Below, in pieces: positions 1 through 7,111 of a stretch of DNA of 13,309 nt (positions within the stretch are counted from its first letter, which is position 1; each line of letters opens with the position of its first letter). Origin of the DNA: an uncultured bacterium (GTDB lineage: Bacteria; Verrucomicrobiota; Lentisphaeria; Oligosphaerales; Oligosphaeraceae); assembly GCA_900548225.1 (NCBI GenBank), contig URJM01000054.1, positions 1-13,309 on the forward strand, in the 5' to 3' direction. A model generated the notes under the pieces. The model made no database searches. It was not told where the DNA came from and saw only the letters and a list, made by a program, of their open reading frames with translations. Made by a program: the position numbers and the translations under genes.

Positions 1-480
1 CGAATTGTCGGGAAGCTGAAAGAAATGCTTCCCATCCTGTTCATACTTGCATACAATCATCCCAGCTTGCCCAAATGGACGGTATATGGTTGAAGGGGCA
101 AAGTCTGGCAGACGAACAAGGGTTATTCTTTGAACTTTCAGAAAAACGCCACGAACAATGATGTCCTTCTTTCTCTGAAGCGCCTCTGCCATACCATAGG
201 CAATCTCAGGTATGATGGAACTAAAACGCATCCAAACCTTGCTGCCGAGTTGAAATCCCTTTCGCTCGCCATACTGGACAACCTGCGACTTGGGAAGACA
301 ACTCAGTCCCGAAAAGACAAAAAGCTTAAGTCTGCTCCTCGAAGAACCATCGTGGAGATCTTGAGCAAGGGTAGGAGAATACTCCTCCAAAGCCTTATAC
401 AAGGAAGCTGACAGTTCGTAACGATAATTGAAGTCTAAAACCGAAGACCCTGATGACGAAAATTCTATTTCGAATTGCAT
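1..480 (-). CDS. cas6: Cas6-family CRISPR RNA endoribonuclease, partial (C-terminus beyond window)
   Basis: This is an uninterrupted reading frame of 160 codons from ATG at 480 to the window edge; the C-terminal part is outside. Cas6 cuts CRISPR precursor RNA within the repeats to make crRNA. The N-terminal ferredoxin-like domain is recognisable: YRYELSASLYKALEE (19-33), SPTLAQDLHDG (35-45), RLKLFVFSGL (50-59), IIPEIAYGMAEAL (89-101), VQRITLVRLPDF (116-127) and QDGKHFFQLPD (148-158). Aligned by eye to Pyrococcus furiosus Cas6, Tyr28, His43 and Lys52 fall on its catalytic Tyr31, His46 and Lys52. The start is fixed by an in-frame TAA directly before the ATG, with AAGGGA 9 nt upstream. Third codon positions are much AT-richer than in the neighbouring genes, which suggests horizontal acquisition. 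The glycine-rich loop near the C-terminus, typical of the family, cannot be seen. Subtype cannot be assigned; a fragment or pseudogene broken beyond position 1 is possible. Confidence 0.85.
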   Translation of the reverse strand, partial: MQFEIEFSSSGSSVLDFNYRYELSASLYKALEEYSPTLAQDLHDGSSRSRLKLFVFSGLSCLPKSQVVQYGERKGFQLGSKVWMRFSSIIPEIAYGMAEALQRKKDIIVRGVFLKVQRITLVRLPDFAPSTIYRPFGQAGMIVCKYEQDGKHFFQLPDNS

Positions 481-609
481 TTAAGACCATCCCTTGGAAA
501 TTTACAATAATACACGTCTTCTTGACTTCTCACGCCTTCGATGTCGAAGCAAACCACAGGAGAAGGCGAAAGAACTCCTCTCTCCCACGGCAATTTCGCG
601 TCCACTGCT

Positions 610-637
610 ATTATAGGCATTTTCAAGATCAATTCAA
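610..637 (-). promoter_or_regulatory. Predicted sigma70-type promoter for cas6
   Basis: On the minus strand the sequence reads TTGAAT (637-632), a 16-bp spacer, then a perfect TATAAT (615-610). Transcription would start near 603, giving a leader of about 120 nt before the cas6 ATG at 480. It is the best promoter-like match seen in the window. AT-rich DNA raises the chance of fortuitous matches. Confidence 0.5.
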
Positions 638-695
638 GTTGGATTGGAGTTTTTTCCAAGTTTTTTGCATGTCAATTTGAACAGGAAGGAGTGTA

Positions 696-765
696 AATTC
701 ATGACAATTCGGTTACATTCAGGGAATTACATGACTTTACTGCTGAATACGGGCTAATTCAGGAC
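696..765. repeat. Three imperfect 10-mers at exact 30-bp spacing
   Basis: AATTCATGAC (696-705), ATTACATGAC (726-735) and AATTCAGGAC (756-765) recur every 30 bp. The third unit overlaps the right arm of the inverted repeat CTGAAT-N8-ATTCAG. The sequences between the units are not conserved. The period is too short for repeat-spacer units of a typical CRISPR array (about 60-75 bp). Three helical turns of spacing would suit protein binding on one DNA face, which is speculation. Confidence 0.3.
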
Positions 766-988
766 ATATTCTCCTTGACTGTTCCGTATTTGGAATGACC
801 TCTTTCCTGGACTGTCATTGTCGTCCTTTTCACACAACGAACAGCTTTTTCTTAATATCTATATCACATATAGGCGCATACAAGACAGTTAAGGATATTC
901 ATACTCTGTTTTTCCCACCCTGCCGCAACCATGTCAATGGCACTTGCGTGAAGGATGTGCGCCAATTCCCGTTTTTTTCGGATGTGGG

Positions 989-1948
989 TCAATGCAGATA
1001 ATCGAGTAGTTTTGGGATGGTCATTCCGTCGGCGGCCGCCTGGTAGTTCAGGATGATGCGGTGTCTGAGGACTGGGAGGACGAGTTTATGTATATCCTCC
1101 GTGGACACATTTCCCCTGCCCTGCATCATTGCCCGTGCCTTTCCTGCGAGGACAAGCGCCTGTGACGCCCGGCTTCCCGCGCCCCACCTCAGGTATTTTT
1201 GGAATTCAGGGCGGACCGCCGCCGTGTTCGGGCGTGTCCCGGCGCAGATCTCCACGGCCTCTTCGACGACACTTGCGGGAGCGACGATCTCACGGCAGAG
1301 CCTCTGCATCTCCAGCAGTTCCTCCACCTTTATGACGGGTTCCAGTGCGGGTTCTGCGGCGCCGGTCGTGGCGGCGACCATGCGTGCCTCCTCGTCTGGC
1401 GCGAGGTAGTCCATTACGATATTCAGGAGGAACCTGTCCAGCTGTGCCTCGGGGAGTGGGTATGTCCCTTCGAGTTCCAGTTGGTTTTGCGTTGCGAGGA
1501 CGAAGAATGGCTCCGGGAGTCGTCTGGTTGCCCCTGCGGAAGTGACCTGCCGTTCCCCCATTGCCTCCAGGAGTGCGGCCTGCGTCTTAGGCGGCGTCCT
1601 GTTGATTTCATCTGCCAGCAGGAACTGTGTGAAGATTGGCCCCTCCTGGAATCTGAATGCCCTGCGTCCGGTTTCGGGGTCTTGTTCGAGGATTTCCCCG
1701 CCGATGATATCCGCTGGCATGAGGTCTGGTGTGAACTGTATTCTTCTGAACGAGAGTCCCAGGAGGGCGGACACGGATCTGACGAGCTTTGTCTTTCCCA
1801 GTCCCGGGACTCCTGTGAGCATTGCGTGTCCTCCCGCCAGCAGCGCCACCAGGAGGAGTTCCACTGCCTCCTCCTGTCCGACGAATACCTTTGCCAGTTC
1901 CGTCCTGAGCCTTGCCATTGATTCCGAGATTGTCCTAAGTCTTTCCAT
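989..1948 (-). CDS. MoxR-family AAA+ ATPase
   Basis: This 319-residue protein has the usual full length of a MoxR ATPase. These AAA+ proteins act as chaperone-like factors that insert cofactors or remodel partner proteins, usually von Willebrand (VWA) or DUF58 proteins encoded beside them. Visible motifs are Walker A GVPGLGKT (46-53), Walker B LADEINR (111-117), sensor 1 ATQN (152-155) and the family motif LPEAQLDRF (165-173). The C-terminal lid domain runs from about 190 to 319. The start is the first ATG, without a Shine-Dalgarno sequence; MARLRTE at residue 11 is a less likely alternative. No DUF58 or VWA partner follows; instead the AT-rich gene-free region and cas6 lie downstream. The family call is sure, the specific role unknown. 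Confidence 0.93.
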   Translation of the reverse strand: MERLRTISESMARLRTELAKVFVGQEEAVELLLVALLAGGHAMLTGVPGLGKTKLVRSVSALLGLSFRRIQFTPDLMPADIIGGEILEQDPETGRRAFRFQEGPIFTQFLLADEINRTPPKTQAALLEAMGERQVTSAGATRRLPEPFFVLATQNQLELEGTYPLPEAQLDRFLLNIVMDYLAPDEEARMVAATTGAAEPALEPVIKVEELLEMQRLCREIVAPASVVEEAVEICAGTRPNTAAVRPEFQKYLRWGAGSRASQALVLAGKARAMMQGRGNVSTEDIHKLVLPVLRHRIILNYQAAADGMTIPKLLDYLH

Positions 1949-2192
1949 AGTGGGGGTGTGTTGAATATCAAGGCATTGAAGGGGATTACATTATGCCGCC
2001 CATCCCATGGGGGTGGCGCGACCGCGCTGTCTTCCGGGAGGCGTTGCCTGTCCTTGGAGAACAGGGCGACTAAAATAATGCCCGCATTTGGTTTCGCAAC
2101 GGCCGAATCCGGCGCACGGGCGCATCCGCCTCCCCGCCCGGCCATTCCCCTTTTCGCATTCAAGCCACGCTAACCCATTCCGACACAACACC
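1949..2192. promoter_or_regulatory. Divergent intergenic region of moxR-like gene and ettA
   Basis: This 244-bp GC-rich region must hold the promoters of two divergent genes. Candidate -10 elements are TAAAAT at 2071-2076 towards ettA and CATAAT (1995-1990, minus strand) towards the moxR-like gene. Neither has a convincing -35 at the right distance, so no promoter is called. A GC-rich hairpin is possible at 2000-2016 (seven pairs including one G-U, loop ATG). Neither flanking gene has a Shine-Dalgarno sequence. Confidence 0.3.
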
Positions 2193-3860
2193 ATGGCACA
2201 GCAATTCGTCTTCCAGATGCTCGGCATGTCCAAATTCTATGGCGACAAGCCGGTGCTTCAGAACTTCAACCTATCCTTCTACCTTGGGGCCAAGATTGGG
2301 ATTGTCGGCGACAATGGCGCCGGCAAGTCGACCCTGCTTCGCATCATGGCGGGGGAGGACACTGAAATCATGGGGACGGCGACCATCACCAAGGGCATGC
2401 GGGTGTTGCTGGTGCCCCAGGAGCCCCGTCTGAACCCCGAGAAGACCGTGCGCGGGAACCTTGAGGAGGCGATGGCACCCATCCAGAACCTGATTGACAG
2501 ATACGACCAGGTCATGGAGAAGATGGGGGATCCCGACCTCACGCAGAAGGAGACCGACAAGCTGAACGACGAGTTCGACTTCCTCCAGAACGAAATCGAC
2601 AGGCTGGACGGGTGGAATCTCGACCACCTGCTGGACGTGGCAAGCGACGCGCTGGTGCTTCCGCCCGACGATGCGGATGTGACAAAGCTCTCCGGCGGCG
2701 AAAAGCGGCGTGTCGCGCTATGCAAGGCACTTCTCGCAAAGCCAGACCTGCTGCTGCTTGACGAGCCCACAAACCACCTGGACGCCGAGACCATCGCCTG
2801 GCTGGAGCAGGCGCTCAGGGAATACCCGGGCACGGTCATCATCGTCACCCACGACAGATACTTCCTCGACCATATCACGAAGTGGATCCTCGAAATCGAG
2901 AATACCCGCGGCATCCCATTCGAGGGCAACTACTCTTCCTGGCTCAAGCAAAAACAGGAGATCCTCCGTCAGATCGAAAAGAAGGAGACAGCCAGGCAAA
3001 AGCTGCTTGCACGGGAGCTGGAATGGATTTCCGCGACGCCGGCCGCGCGCCAAAAGCAGAACCAGGCGCGCATCACCAGATACAACGAACTGGCCTCCCA
3101 GAGCTTCGAAATCGAGAGGGACGACCTGACAATCCAAATCCCGCCAGGGCCACGCCTCGGCGACAAGGTGGTGGATGTCGAGCACGTCACCAAGGCCTTC
3201 GGAAACCAGCCTCCTCTCCTGAATGACGCGTCATTCTCAGTGCCGCCAGGGGCAGTCGTCGGCATCATCGGTCCAAACGGCACGGGGAAAACCACCCTCT
3301 TCAGGATGATCATGGGTCTTGACAAGCCGGACTCCGGCGAAATCCGCATCGGGTCAACCGTCCAGCTCTCATATATCGACCAAAACCGCGACGAGCTGGT
3401 GGATTCGCGGACTGTCTACGAGGAAATCACCGACGGTCAGGAAAACCTGATGGTCGGAGGAAAGAGCATCAACGGCCGGGCATACGTCTCGAAGTTCAAC
3501 TTCAGGGGTCCGTCACAGCAAAAACTCGTGGGGCAGCTCTCGGGAGGCGAGCGGAACAGAGTCCACCTCGCAAAACTCCTGCGGCGTGGAGGCAATCTCA
3601 TCCTGCTTGACGAACCCACGAACGACCTGGATGTGAATACCATGAGAGTCCTGGAGAACGCAATCAGGGACTTCACCGGATGCGCAATGGTCATCAGCCA
3701 CGACAGATACTTCCTCGACCGGATCTGCACGCACCTGCTGCTCTTCGAAGGCGACGGGAAACTGGTCTGGTTCCCCGGAAACTTCGCAGACTACGAGGCA
3801 AAATACCTCACTGGCGAAGGGATATTCGCACACCGGCGCGAAAGATACCGCACATTCTAG
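2193..3860 (+). CDS. ettA: Energy-dependent translational throttle protein EttA (ABC-F)
   Basis: This 555-residue protein with two ABC ATPase domains and no membrane domain is an ABC-F protein. EttA binds the ribosomal E site and gates entry into the elongation cycle according to the ATP/ADP ratio. Domain 1 has Walker A GDNGAGKST (39-47), signature LSGGE (166-170) and Walker B LLLLDEP (186-192, Glu191). The arm insertion typical of EttA lies at about 95-140 and the interdomain P-site-tRNA linker at about 245-300. Domain 2 has Walker A GPNGTGKTT (360-368), LSGGE (449-453) and LILLDEP (469-475, Glu474). Its resemblance to E. coli EttA is close throughout, including IPPGPRLGDKV and GCAMVISHDR. 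The start chosen gives MAQQFVF, matching MAQFVY of E. coli; the frame is open 35 codons further upstream, but that part is Arg/Pro-rich and unlike the family. No Shine-Dalgarno sequence precedes the ATG. nth follows after 16 nt. Confidence 0.95.
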   Translation: MAQQFVFQMLGMSKFYGDKPVLQNFNLSFYLGAKIGIVGDNGAGKSTLLRIMAGEDTEIMGTATITKGMRVLLVPQEPRLNPEKTVRGNLEEAMAPIQNLIDRYDQVMEKMGDPDLTQKETDKLNDEFDFLQNEIDRLDGWNLDHLLDVASDALVLPPDDADVTKLSGGEKRRVALCKALLAKPDLLLLDEPTNHLDAETIAWLEQALREYPGTVIIVTHDRYFLDHITKWILEIENTRGIPFEGNYSSWLKQKQEILRQIEKKETARQKLLARELEWISATPAARQKQNQARITRYNELASQSFEIERDDLTIQIPPGPRLGDKVVDVEHVTKAFGNQPPLLNDASFSVPPGAVVGIIGPNGTGKTTLFRMIMGLDKPDSGEIRIGSTVQLSYIDQNRDELVDSRTVYEEITDGQENLMVGGKSINGRAYVSKFNFRGPSQQKLVGQLSGGERNRVHLAKLLRRGGNLILLDEPTNDLDVNTMRVLENAIRDFTGCAMVISHDRYFLDRICTHLLLFEGDGKLVWFPGNFADYEAKYLTGEGIFAHRRERYRTF

Positions 3861-3876
3861 GGTTTATACATATAAC

Positions 3877-4542
3877 ATGCTTAACCGCAAGGAGATAGAA
3901 GAACTATACAGACTGCTTTCGGAGAAGATCACCCCGAAGGCAGAGCTGGAATACGACAGCGTCTTCCATCTTCTTGTGGCAGTCGTCCTCTCGGCGCAGG
4001 CCACTGACAAGTCGGTGAACCTTGCGACGCGCGCCTTCTTTCCCGAACGGCGCACTCCCCAGGACTTTCTCGACTGGGGAGTCGAGAACCTCGAAAGGGC
4101 TACGAAGTCCATTGGCCTCTACCGGAACAAGTCAAAGGCAATCATTGCGCTTTGCCACAAGTTGATTTCGGACTTCAACGGCGAGGTTCCCTCGGACCTG
4201 GAGTCGCTTCTTACCCTCCCTGGAGTGGGGGTCAAGACCGCGAAGGTAGTCTTGAACGTCGGCTTCGGGAAGCCGGTCGTCGCTGTCGACACGCATATCT
4301 TCAGAGTCGCCAACCGGACCGGCCTCGCCACCGCAGACACCCCCGAAAGAGTGGGCGAACTCCTCGAGAAGAAGACACCAAAACAATACCTCAGGGACGC
4401 GCACCACTACCTGCTCCTCCACGGAAGATATACTTGCACCGCAAGAAACCCGCACTGCGACAGCTGCGTCATCGCCCCATACTGCAAGTACAAGGCGCAC
4501 ACGGCAAATCAGGCGAAGGAGACGCCGAAGACATTCAATTGA
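3877..4542 (+). CDS. nth: Endonuclease III (DNA glycosylase/AP lyase)
   Basis: This 221-residue base-excision repair enzyme removes oxidised pyrimidines from DNA and nicks the resulting abasic site. The helix-hairpin-helix LPGVGVKTA (114-122) carries the catalytic Lys120, and VAVDTH (135-140) carries Asp138. The C-terminal C-x6-C-x2-C-x5-C motif (Cys187, 194, 197, 203) binds a 4Fe-4S cluster. Length and all six residue numbers equal those of E. coli Nth, so the start is secure and the enzyme should be active. It follows ettA by 16 nt and is probably cotranscribed with it, though no Shine-Dalgarno sequence is seen. Its stop faces the convergent aroE stop 64 nt away. Confidence 0.97.
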   Translation: MLNRKEIEELYRLLSEKITPKAELEYDSVFHLLVAVVLSAQATDKSVNLATRAFFPERRTPQDFLDWGVENLERATKSIGLYRNKSKAIIALCHKLISDFNGEVPSDLESLLTLPGVGVKTAKVVLNVGFGKPVVAVDTHIFRVANRTGLATADTPERVGELLEKKTPKQYLRDAHHYLLLHGRYTCTARNPHCDSCVIAPYCKYKAHTANQAKETPKTFN

Positions 4543-4606
4543 CACCCTGCCCTGCGCCGGCCAATAGAGGCACAAAAGGCAGCCGGCCTCCCCTCACCTC
4601 CGGGCT
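4543..4606. other. Convergent intergenic gap between nth and aroE
   Basis: Two converging transcription units end here within 64 bp. A 6-bp stem (GCCGGC at 4556-4561 and 4582-4587) with a 20-nt loop is possible, but it has no T-tract on either strand. No intrinsic terminator can be called; termination may be factor-dependent. Confidence 0.25.
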
Positions 4607-5428
4607 TCACGCGTGAAGTGCGCTGCGCATCTCTTCTTCGGGTGCGTCCAGTCCAGTCCAGATGCGGAAGCTCTCCATGCCCTGCTGCAGGAGCATTTCA
4701 AGACCGTCGGAGACGGGATTTCCGCGCAGCTTCAGCGCTTCGCGGAATCTCGATGGGGTGTAGACGAAATCGAAGACTGGCGTATCCACCGGGATGGCCT
4801 CCGGCGGGATTGGCATCGGGTCGTCGGGTCTCATGCCGAGAGACGTGCACTGGAACACGATGTCACACTGGGGGACAACCTCGGACGCAGCCGCCAGGGG
4901 GATTGCGATTGCCCTGCAGGCGGGATTGAGGGCGGAGATTCTCCGCACCTGCGCCTCGGCCTTCTCAATGGTGCGGTTTGCAAGATAGAGTGTTCTTGCG
5001 CCATTGACGGCGGCATGTGTGGCCACAGCCTGTGCGGCGCCCCCGCATCCAAGATAGAGCTGCGTCGCGGGCATCGACCTAATCCCGAAGTCGTGGGCAA
5101 TGGCACGGACGACTCCCAGCGCATCGGTCGAGTAGCCCGTCATCCTGCCGTTGGAGACCACTACCGTGTTCACGGTGCCCGACGCGCGCGCGTCCCCGTT
5201 CCCCAGGGCGTCGCAGGCCTCGAACATCCTCTCCTTGTGCGGCACAGTGACATTCCAGCCGTCAAACCCCTCGTCCAGAAGGCGCCGGATTCCCGTGTGG
5301 AACTCCTCCGGGTCAATTGGGACGGCCTCGTAGAGTGCATCTATTCCGCGTGCCTTGAAGGCGGCATTCTGCATTGCGGGCGAGAGTGAGTGTCCGACGG
5401 GCCAGCCTATCACCGCATACCTGCGCAT
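4607..5428 (-). CDS. aroE: Shikimate dehydrogenase (NADP+)
   Basis: This 273-residue enzyme reduces 3-dehydroshikimate to shikimate in the chorismate (aromatic amino acid) pathway. The substrate-binding domain has SLSP (14-17), NVTVPHK (59-65) with catalytic Lys65, GTVNTVV (84-90) and STDALG (100-105) with catalytic Asp102; both numbers match E. coli AroE. The nucleotide-binding domain has GCGGAAQA (127-134) and NRT (151-153), the pattern of NADP-using AroE rather than YdiB. The C-terminal GLEMLLQQG (242-250) is also typical. The start is decided by AAGGAG 8 nt before the ATG; the frame is open much further upstream but overlaps ribF. It lies 5 nt after the ribF stop, the last gene of the ylqF-truB-ribF-aroE operon. 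Confidence 0.95.
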   Translation of the reverse strand: MRRYAVIGWPVGHSLSPAMQNAAFKARGIDALYEAVPIDPEEFHTGIRRLLDEGFDGWNVTVPHKERMFEACDALGNGDARASGTVNTVVVSNGRMTGYSTDALGVVRAIAHDFGIRSMPATQLYLGCGGAAQAVATHAAVNGARTLYLANRTIEKAEAQVRRISALNPACRAIAIPLAAASEVVPQCDIVFQCTSLGMRPDDPMPIPPEAIPVDTPVFDFVYTPSRFREALKLRGNPVSDGLEMLLQQGMESFRIWTGLDAPEEEMRSALHA

Positions 5429-5433
5429 ATTCG

Positions 5434-6396
5434 TCACTCCTTGCATTCCAGCGCCGACTTTGCCGCCGCCACATCGCGGGCGACCTGGCGTGAAAGCGCC
5501 TCCGGATTCGGGAAGGTTATGCTGCCGCGCAGGAACCTGACTGGAATCACGGAAATGTCGCGTCCGTAGAGATTCACCGAGCAGCCGAAGAGGTTTGCCT
5601 CCACAATCGCGTGTCCATTGCCCTCGCCACGGATTGTTGGCGCATCGCCAATATAGACAATCCCCGGGACTGGAGGCGAACCGCCGCAGATGGTCCAGGC
5701 CGCATAGACGCCATAGGGCGGCAACTGCAGCACGTCCGCGGAAATGTTCGCGGTGGGGCACTTCAATGTGCCCGAGGCCATCTCCTTGCCATGGGTTACC
5801 GCACCGCAAAGTGAATACGGGCGGCCAAGCAAGGCGGACGCAAGGGACAGGTCACCCTCCGAGACGACATTGCGTATCCAGGAACTGGAAATCCTCGTGC
5901 CGGCATGGCATTCGGATGGAACCTCGACGACCTGGATGCCGGAGGGGGAGACAAGGCTGTCGAGAAGCTTGACGTCGCCACTGTTCCCCGCCCCGAAGCG
6001 CCATCCCTCGCCAATGCATATTGCCTTTATCGTAAGTTGTTTATTTGCAAGTAGATATGAAGACACAAACTGCTGAGGGGACAGGACTGCCAGCTCCTTC
6101 GTGAACGGCAACACCACCACATCCTCGACGCCATGCTCCCCCATGAGGCGAACCTTCTCCCGGAACGGGGTCAGCATCTTCGTTGGCTTGCCAGGGAAAA
6201 GCACCTCCCGTGGCAGCGGGTCGAAGAAGAGCGCCACCGGCGTAGCATCCGATTCCCTGGCGGCCTGGACGAGCCGCCTCAGGATTGCCTGGTGTCCGAG
6301 GTGGACTCCGTCGAATGCCCCGATGGCCAGGACGATTCTTCCGGAGAGTTCCTCCATCGTGTGGAGGAGCCTTGGCTGGCACGGCTTAATGCTCAT
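5434..6396 (-). CDS. ribF: Bifunctional riboflavin kinase / FAD synthetase
   Basis: This 320-residue cytoplasmic enzyme converts riboflavin to FMN and FMN to FAD. The N-terminal nucleotidyltransferase domain shows FDGVHLGH (28-35), GWRFGAGNSGD (131-141, in place of the usual DFRFG type) and RISSSWIR (168-175, usual RISSTRIR type). The C-terminal flavokinase domain shows GRPYSLCGAV (191-200), HGK (202-204), PTANI (214-218) and YGVYA (228-232), and ends in the usual FPNPEALSRQVARD-type helix. The start forms an ATGA overlap with the truB stop and has GGAGG 7 nt upstream; an earlier in-frame ATG at 6450 lies inside truB and adds a low-complexity extension. The truB-ribF pairing is common in bacteria. 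Some binding-loop residues differ from consensus, so full FAD synthetase activity is likely but not certain. Confidence 0.94.
   Translation of the reverse strand: MSIKPCQPRLLHTMEELSGRIVLAIGAFDGVHLGHQAILRRLVQAARESDATPVALFFDPLPREVLFPGKPTKMLTPFREKVRLMGEHGVEDVVVLPFTKELAVLSPQQFVSSYLLANKQLTIKAICIGEGWRFGAGNSGDVKLLDSLVSPSGIQVVEVPSECHAGTRISSSWIRNVVSEGDLSLASALLGRPYSLCGAVTHGKEMASGTLKCPTANISADVLQLPPYGVYAAWTICGGSPPVPGIVYIGDAPTIRGEGNGHAIVEANLFGCSVNLYGRDISVIPVRFLRGSITFPNPEALSRQVARDVAAAKSALECKE
5437..5442 (-). promoter_or_regulatory. Shine-Dalgarno sequence of aroE
   Basis: AAGGAG sits 8 nt before the aroE ATG (5428-5426), inside the last codons of ribF. It decides the start of aroE and suggests translational coupling. 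Confidence 0.8.
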
Positions 6397-7109
6397 GCCC
6401 TTGCCTCCGGAAGTGGTTCGAGATGCGCCTTGAGTCCGTCCAGATCCCATGCGCGGACATCCTCGACGGTTGGCGCGCCCTCGACCGTATGGTCTCCGCT
6501 TCTAAGACGCCTGAGCGCGGTGAGATGGGCGCCGCACCCGACTTTCCGCCCAAAATCTGCTCCGAGCGTGCGTATATACGTTCCCTTCGAGCAGTCCACG
6601 ACGAACGAGACCTCCGGAAGCTTCAGGTTTGAGAGCGTGAAGGAGTCGATTCGGATTGCCCTTGGGCGGCGTTCCACCTCCTTTCCCTTGCGGGCGAGCT
6701 TGTACAGCGGCTGGCCGTTCACCTTTATTGCCGAGTGCATTGGCGGCACCTGCTCGCCCTCCCCAAGGAAAGTATCCGCCACGGCCTGGAGACCCTCCAG
6801 CGTGAGTTCAGGAACCGGGCTTGTGGCGACCACCTCCCCTGTCAAGTCCTCGGTGGAAGTCTCCTCCCCGAGCCTGATTGTGCCGCAATAGCGTTTGTTT
6901 TGCGCCATGAGCCGGTCCTGGAGGCGCGTCGCCTTGCCAAGCAGGATCACGAGCAGCCCCGTCGCAAAGGGGTCCAGCGTGCCGCAATGCCCCACCTTGT
7001 CCAGCTGGAAGTGGCGCTTCACCAGGTTCACGACATCGAAGCTTGTCCATTCCGGCGGCTTGTCAACCAGAAGGATTCCGTCGACGTGGTTGTATTCCTT
7101 CCTTGCCAC
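6393..7109 (-). CDS. truB: tRNA pseudouridine(55) synthase TruB
   Basis: This 238-residue enzyme makes pseudouridine at position 55 of the tRNA T-loop. The catalytic motif VGHCGTLDPFATGLL (39-53) contains Asp46; further family motifs are YCGTIRLGEETSTED (74-88), VPPMHSAIKVNGQPLYKLAR (121-140), CSKGTYIRTLGADFG (173-187) and LTALRRLRSG (196-205). It is shorter than E. coli TruB (314 residues) and ends after the catalytic domain with little room for a C-terminal PUA-type domain. The start is GTG, 2 nt after the ylqF stop and 7 nt after a perfect AGGAGG. The frame is open upstream to an ATG at 7268, but that would overlap ylqF by over 150 nt with a sequence unlike TruB. Confidence 0.94.
   Translation of the reverse strand: MARKEYNHVDGILLVDKPPEWTSFDVVNLVKRHFQLDKVGHCGTLDPFATGLLVILLGKATRLQDRLMAQNKRYCGTIRLGEETSTEDLTGEVVATSPVPELTLEGLQAVADTFLGEGEQVPPMHSAIKVNGQPLYKLARKGKEVERRPRAIRIDSFTLSNLKLPEVSFVVDCSKGTYIRTLGADFGRKVGCGAHLTALRRLRSGDHTVEGAPTVEDVRAWDLDGLKAHLEPLPEARA
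6404..6408 (-). promoter_or_regulatory. Shine-Dalgarno sequence of ribF
   Basis: GGAGG lies 7 nt before the ribF ATG (6396-6394), which overlaps the truB TGA as ATGA. It fixes the start of ribF and suggests coupled translation. Confidence 0.8.
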
Positions 7110-7111
7110 GG

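Larger units (their letters stand above)
481..988. other. AT-rich gene-free region between moxR-like gene and cas6
   Basis: This 508-bp stretch is AT-rich compared with the regions to its right and contains no protein I recognise. It holds a sigma70-like promoter pointing at cas6 (610-637), three 10-mers spaced exactly 30 bp (696-765), and a CTGAAT-N8-ATTCAG inverted repeat in the same place. A 64-codon minus-strand frame (465-659) overlaps the cas6 start and resembles nothing I know. No CRISPR repeats, tRNA or insertion-sequence ends were seen. It probably marks the edge of an acquired CRISPR locus, which is inference. Confidence 0.6.

Noticed and set aside
130..411. 93-codon plus-strand open frame
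   Set aside because: It lies antisense inside the cas6 coding sequence and resembles no known protein.
465..659. 64-codon minus-strand open frame before cas6
   Set aside because: It overlaps the cas6 start and its start codon lies upstream of the predicted promoter; no recognisable features.
696..765. Short CRISPR array
   Set aside because: Repeat units are only 10 bp, imperfect, and the 30-bp period is too short for repeat plus spacer.
759..818. 19-codon minus-strand frame with AAGGA 5-6 nt before its ATG
   Set aside because: Very short, no convincing promoter, no resemblance I can name; could be a decayed gene piece or chance.
795..1001. 68-codon plus-strand frame
   Set aside because: Overlaps the end of the moxR-like gene on the other strand and has no family-like features.
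1199..2163. Long open frames antisense or out of frame to the moxR-like gene (up to 246 codons)
   Set aside because: Low-complexity translations rich in Ser, Arg or Cys, explained by the GC-rich codon pattern of the real gene.
2088..2192. Upstream extension of ettA by 35 codons
   Set aside because: The extension is Pro/Arg-rich and unlike EttA; family similarity begins at MAQQFVF.
4556..4587. GCCGGC inverted repeat between nth and aroE as a bidirectional terminator
   Set aside because: Stem of only 6 bp, 20-nt loop, no T-tract on either side.
4605..4618. Perfect 14-bp palindrome CTTCACGCGTGAAG over the aroE stop
   Set aside because: About one such palindrome is expected by chance in a window of this size, and there is no T-tract for a terminator.
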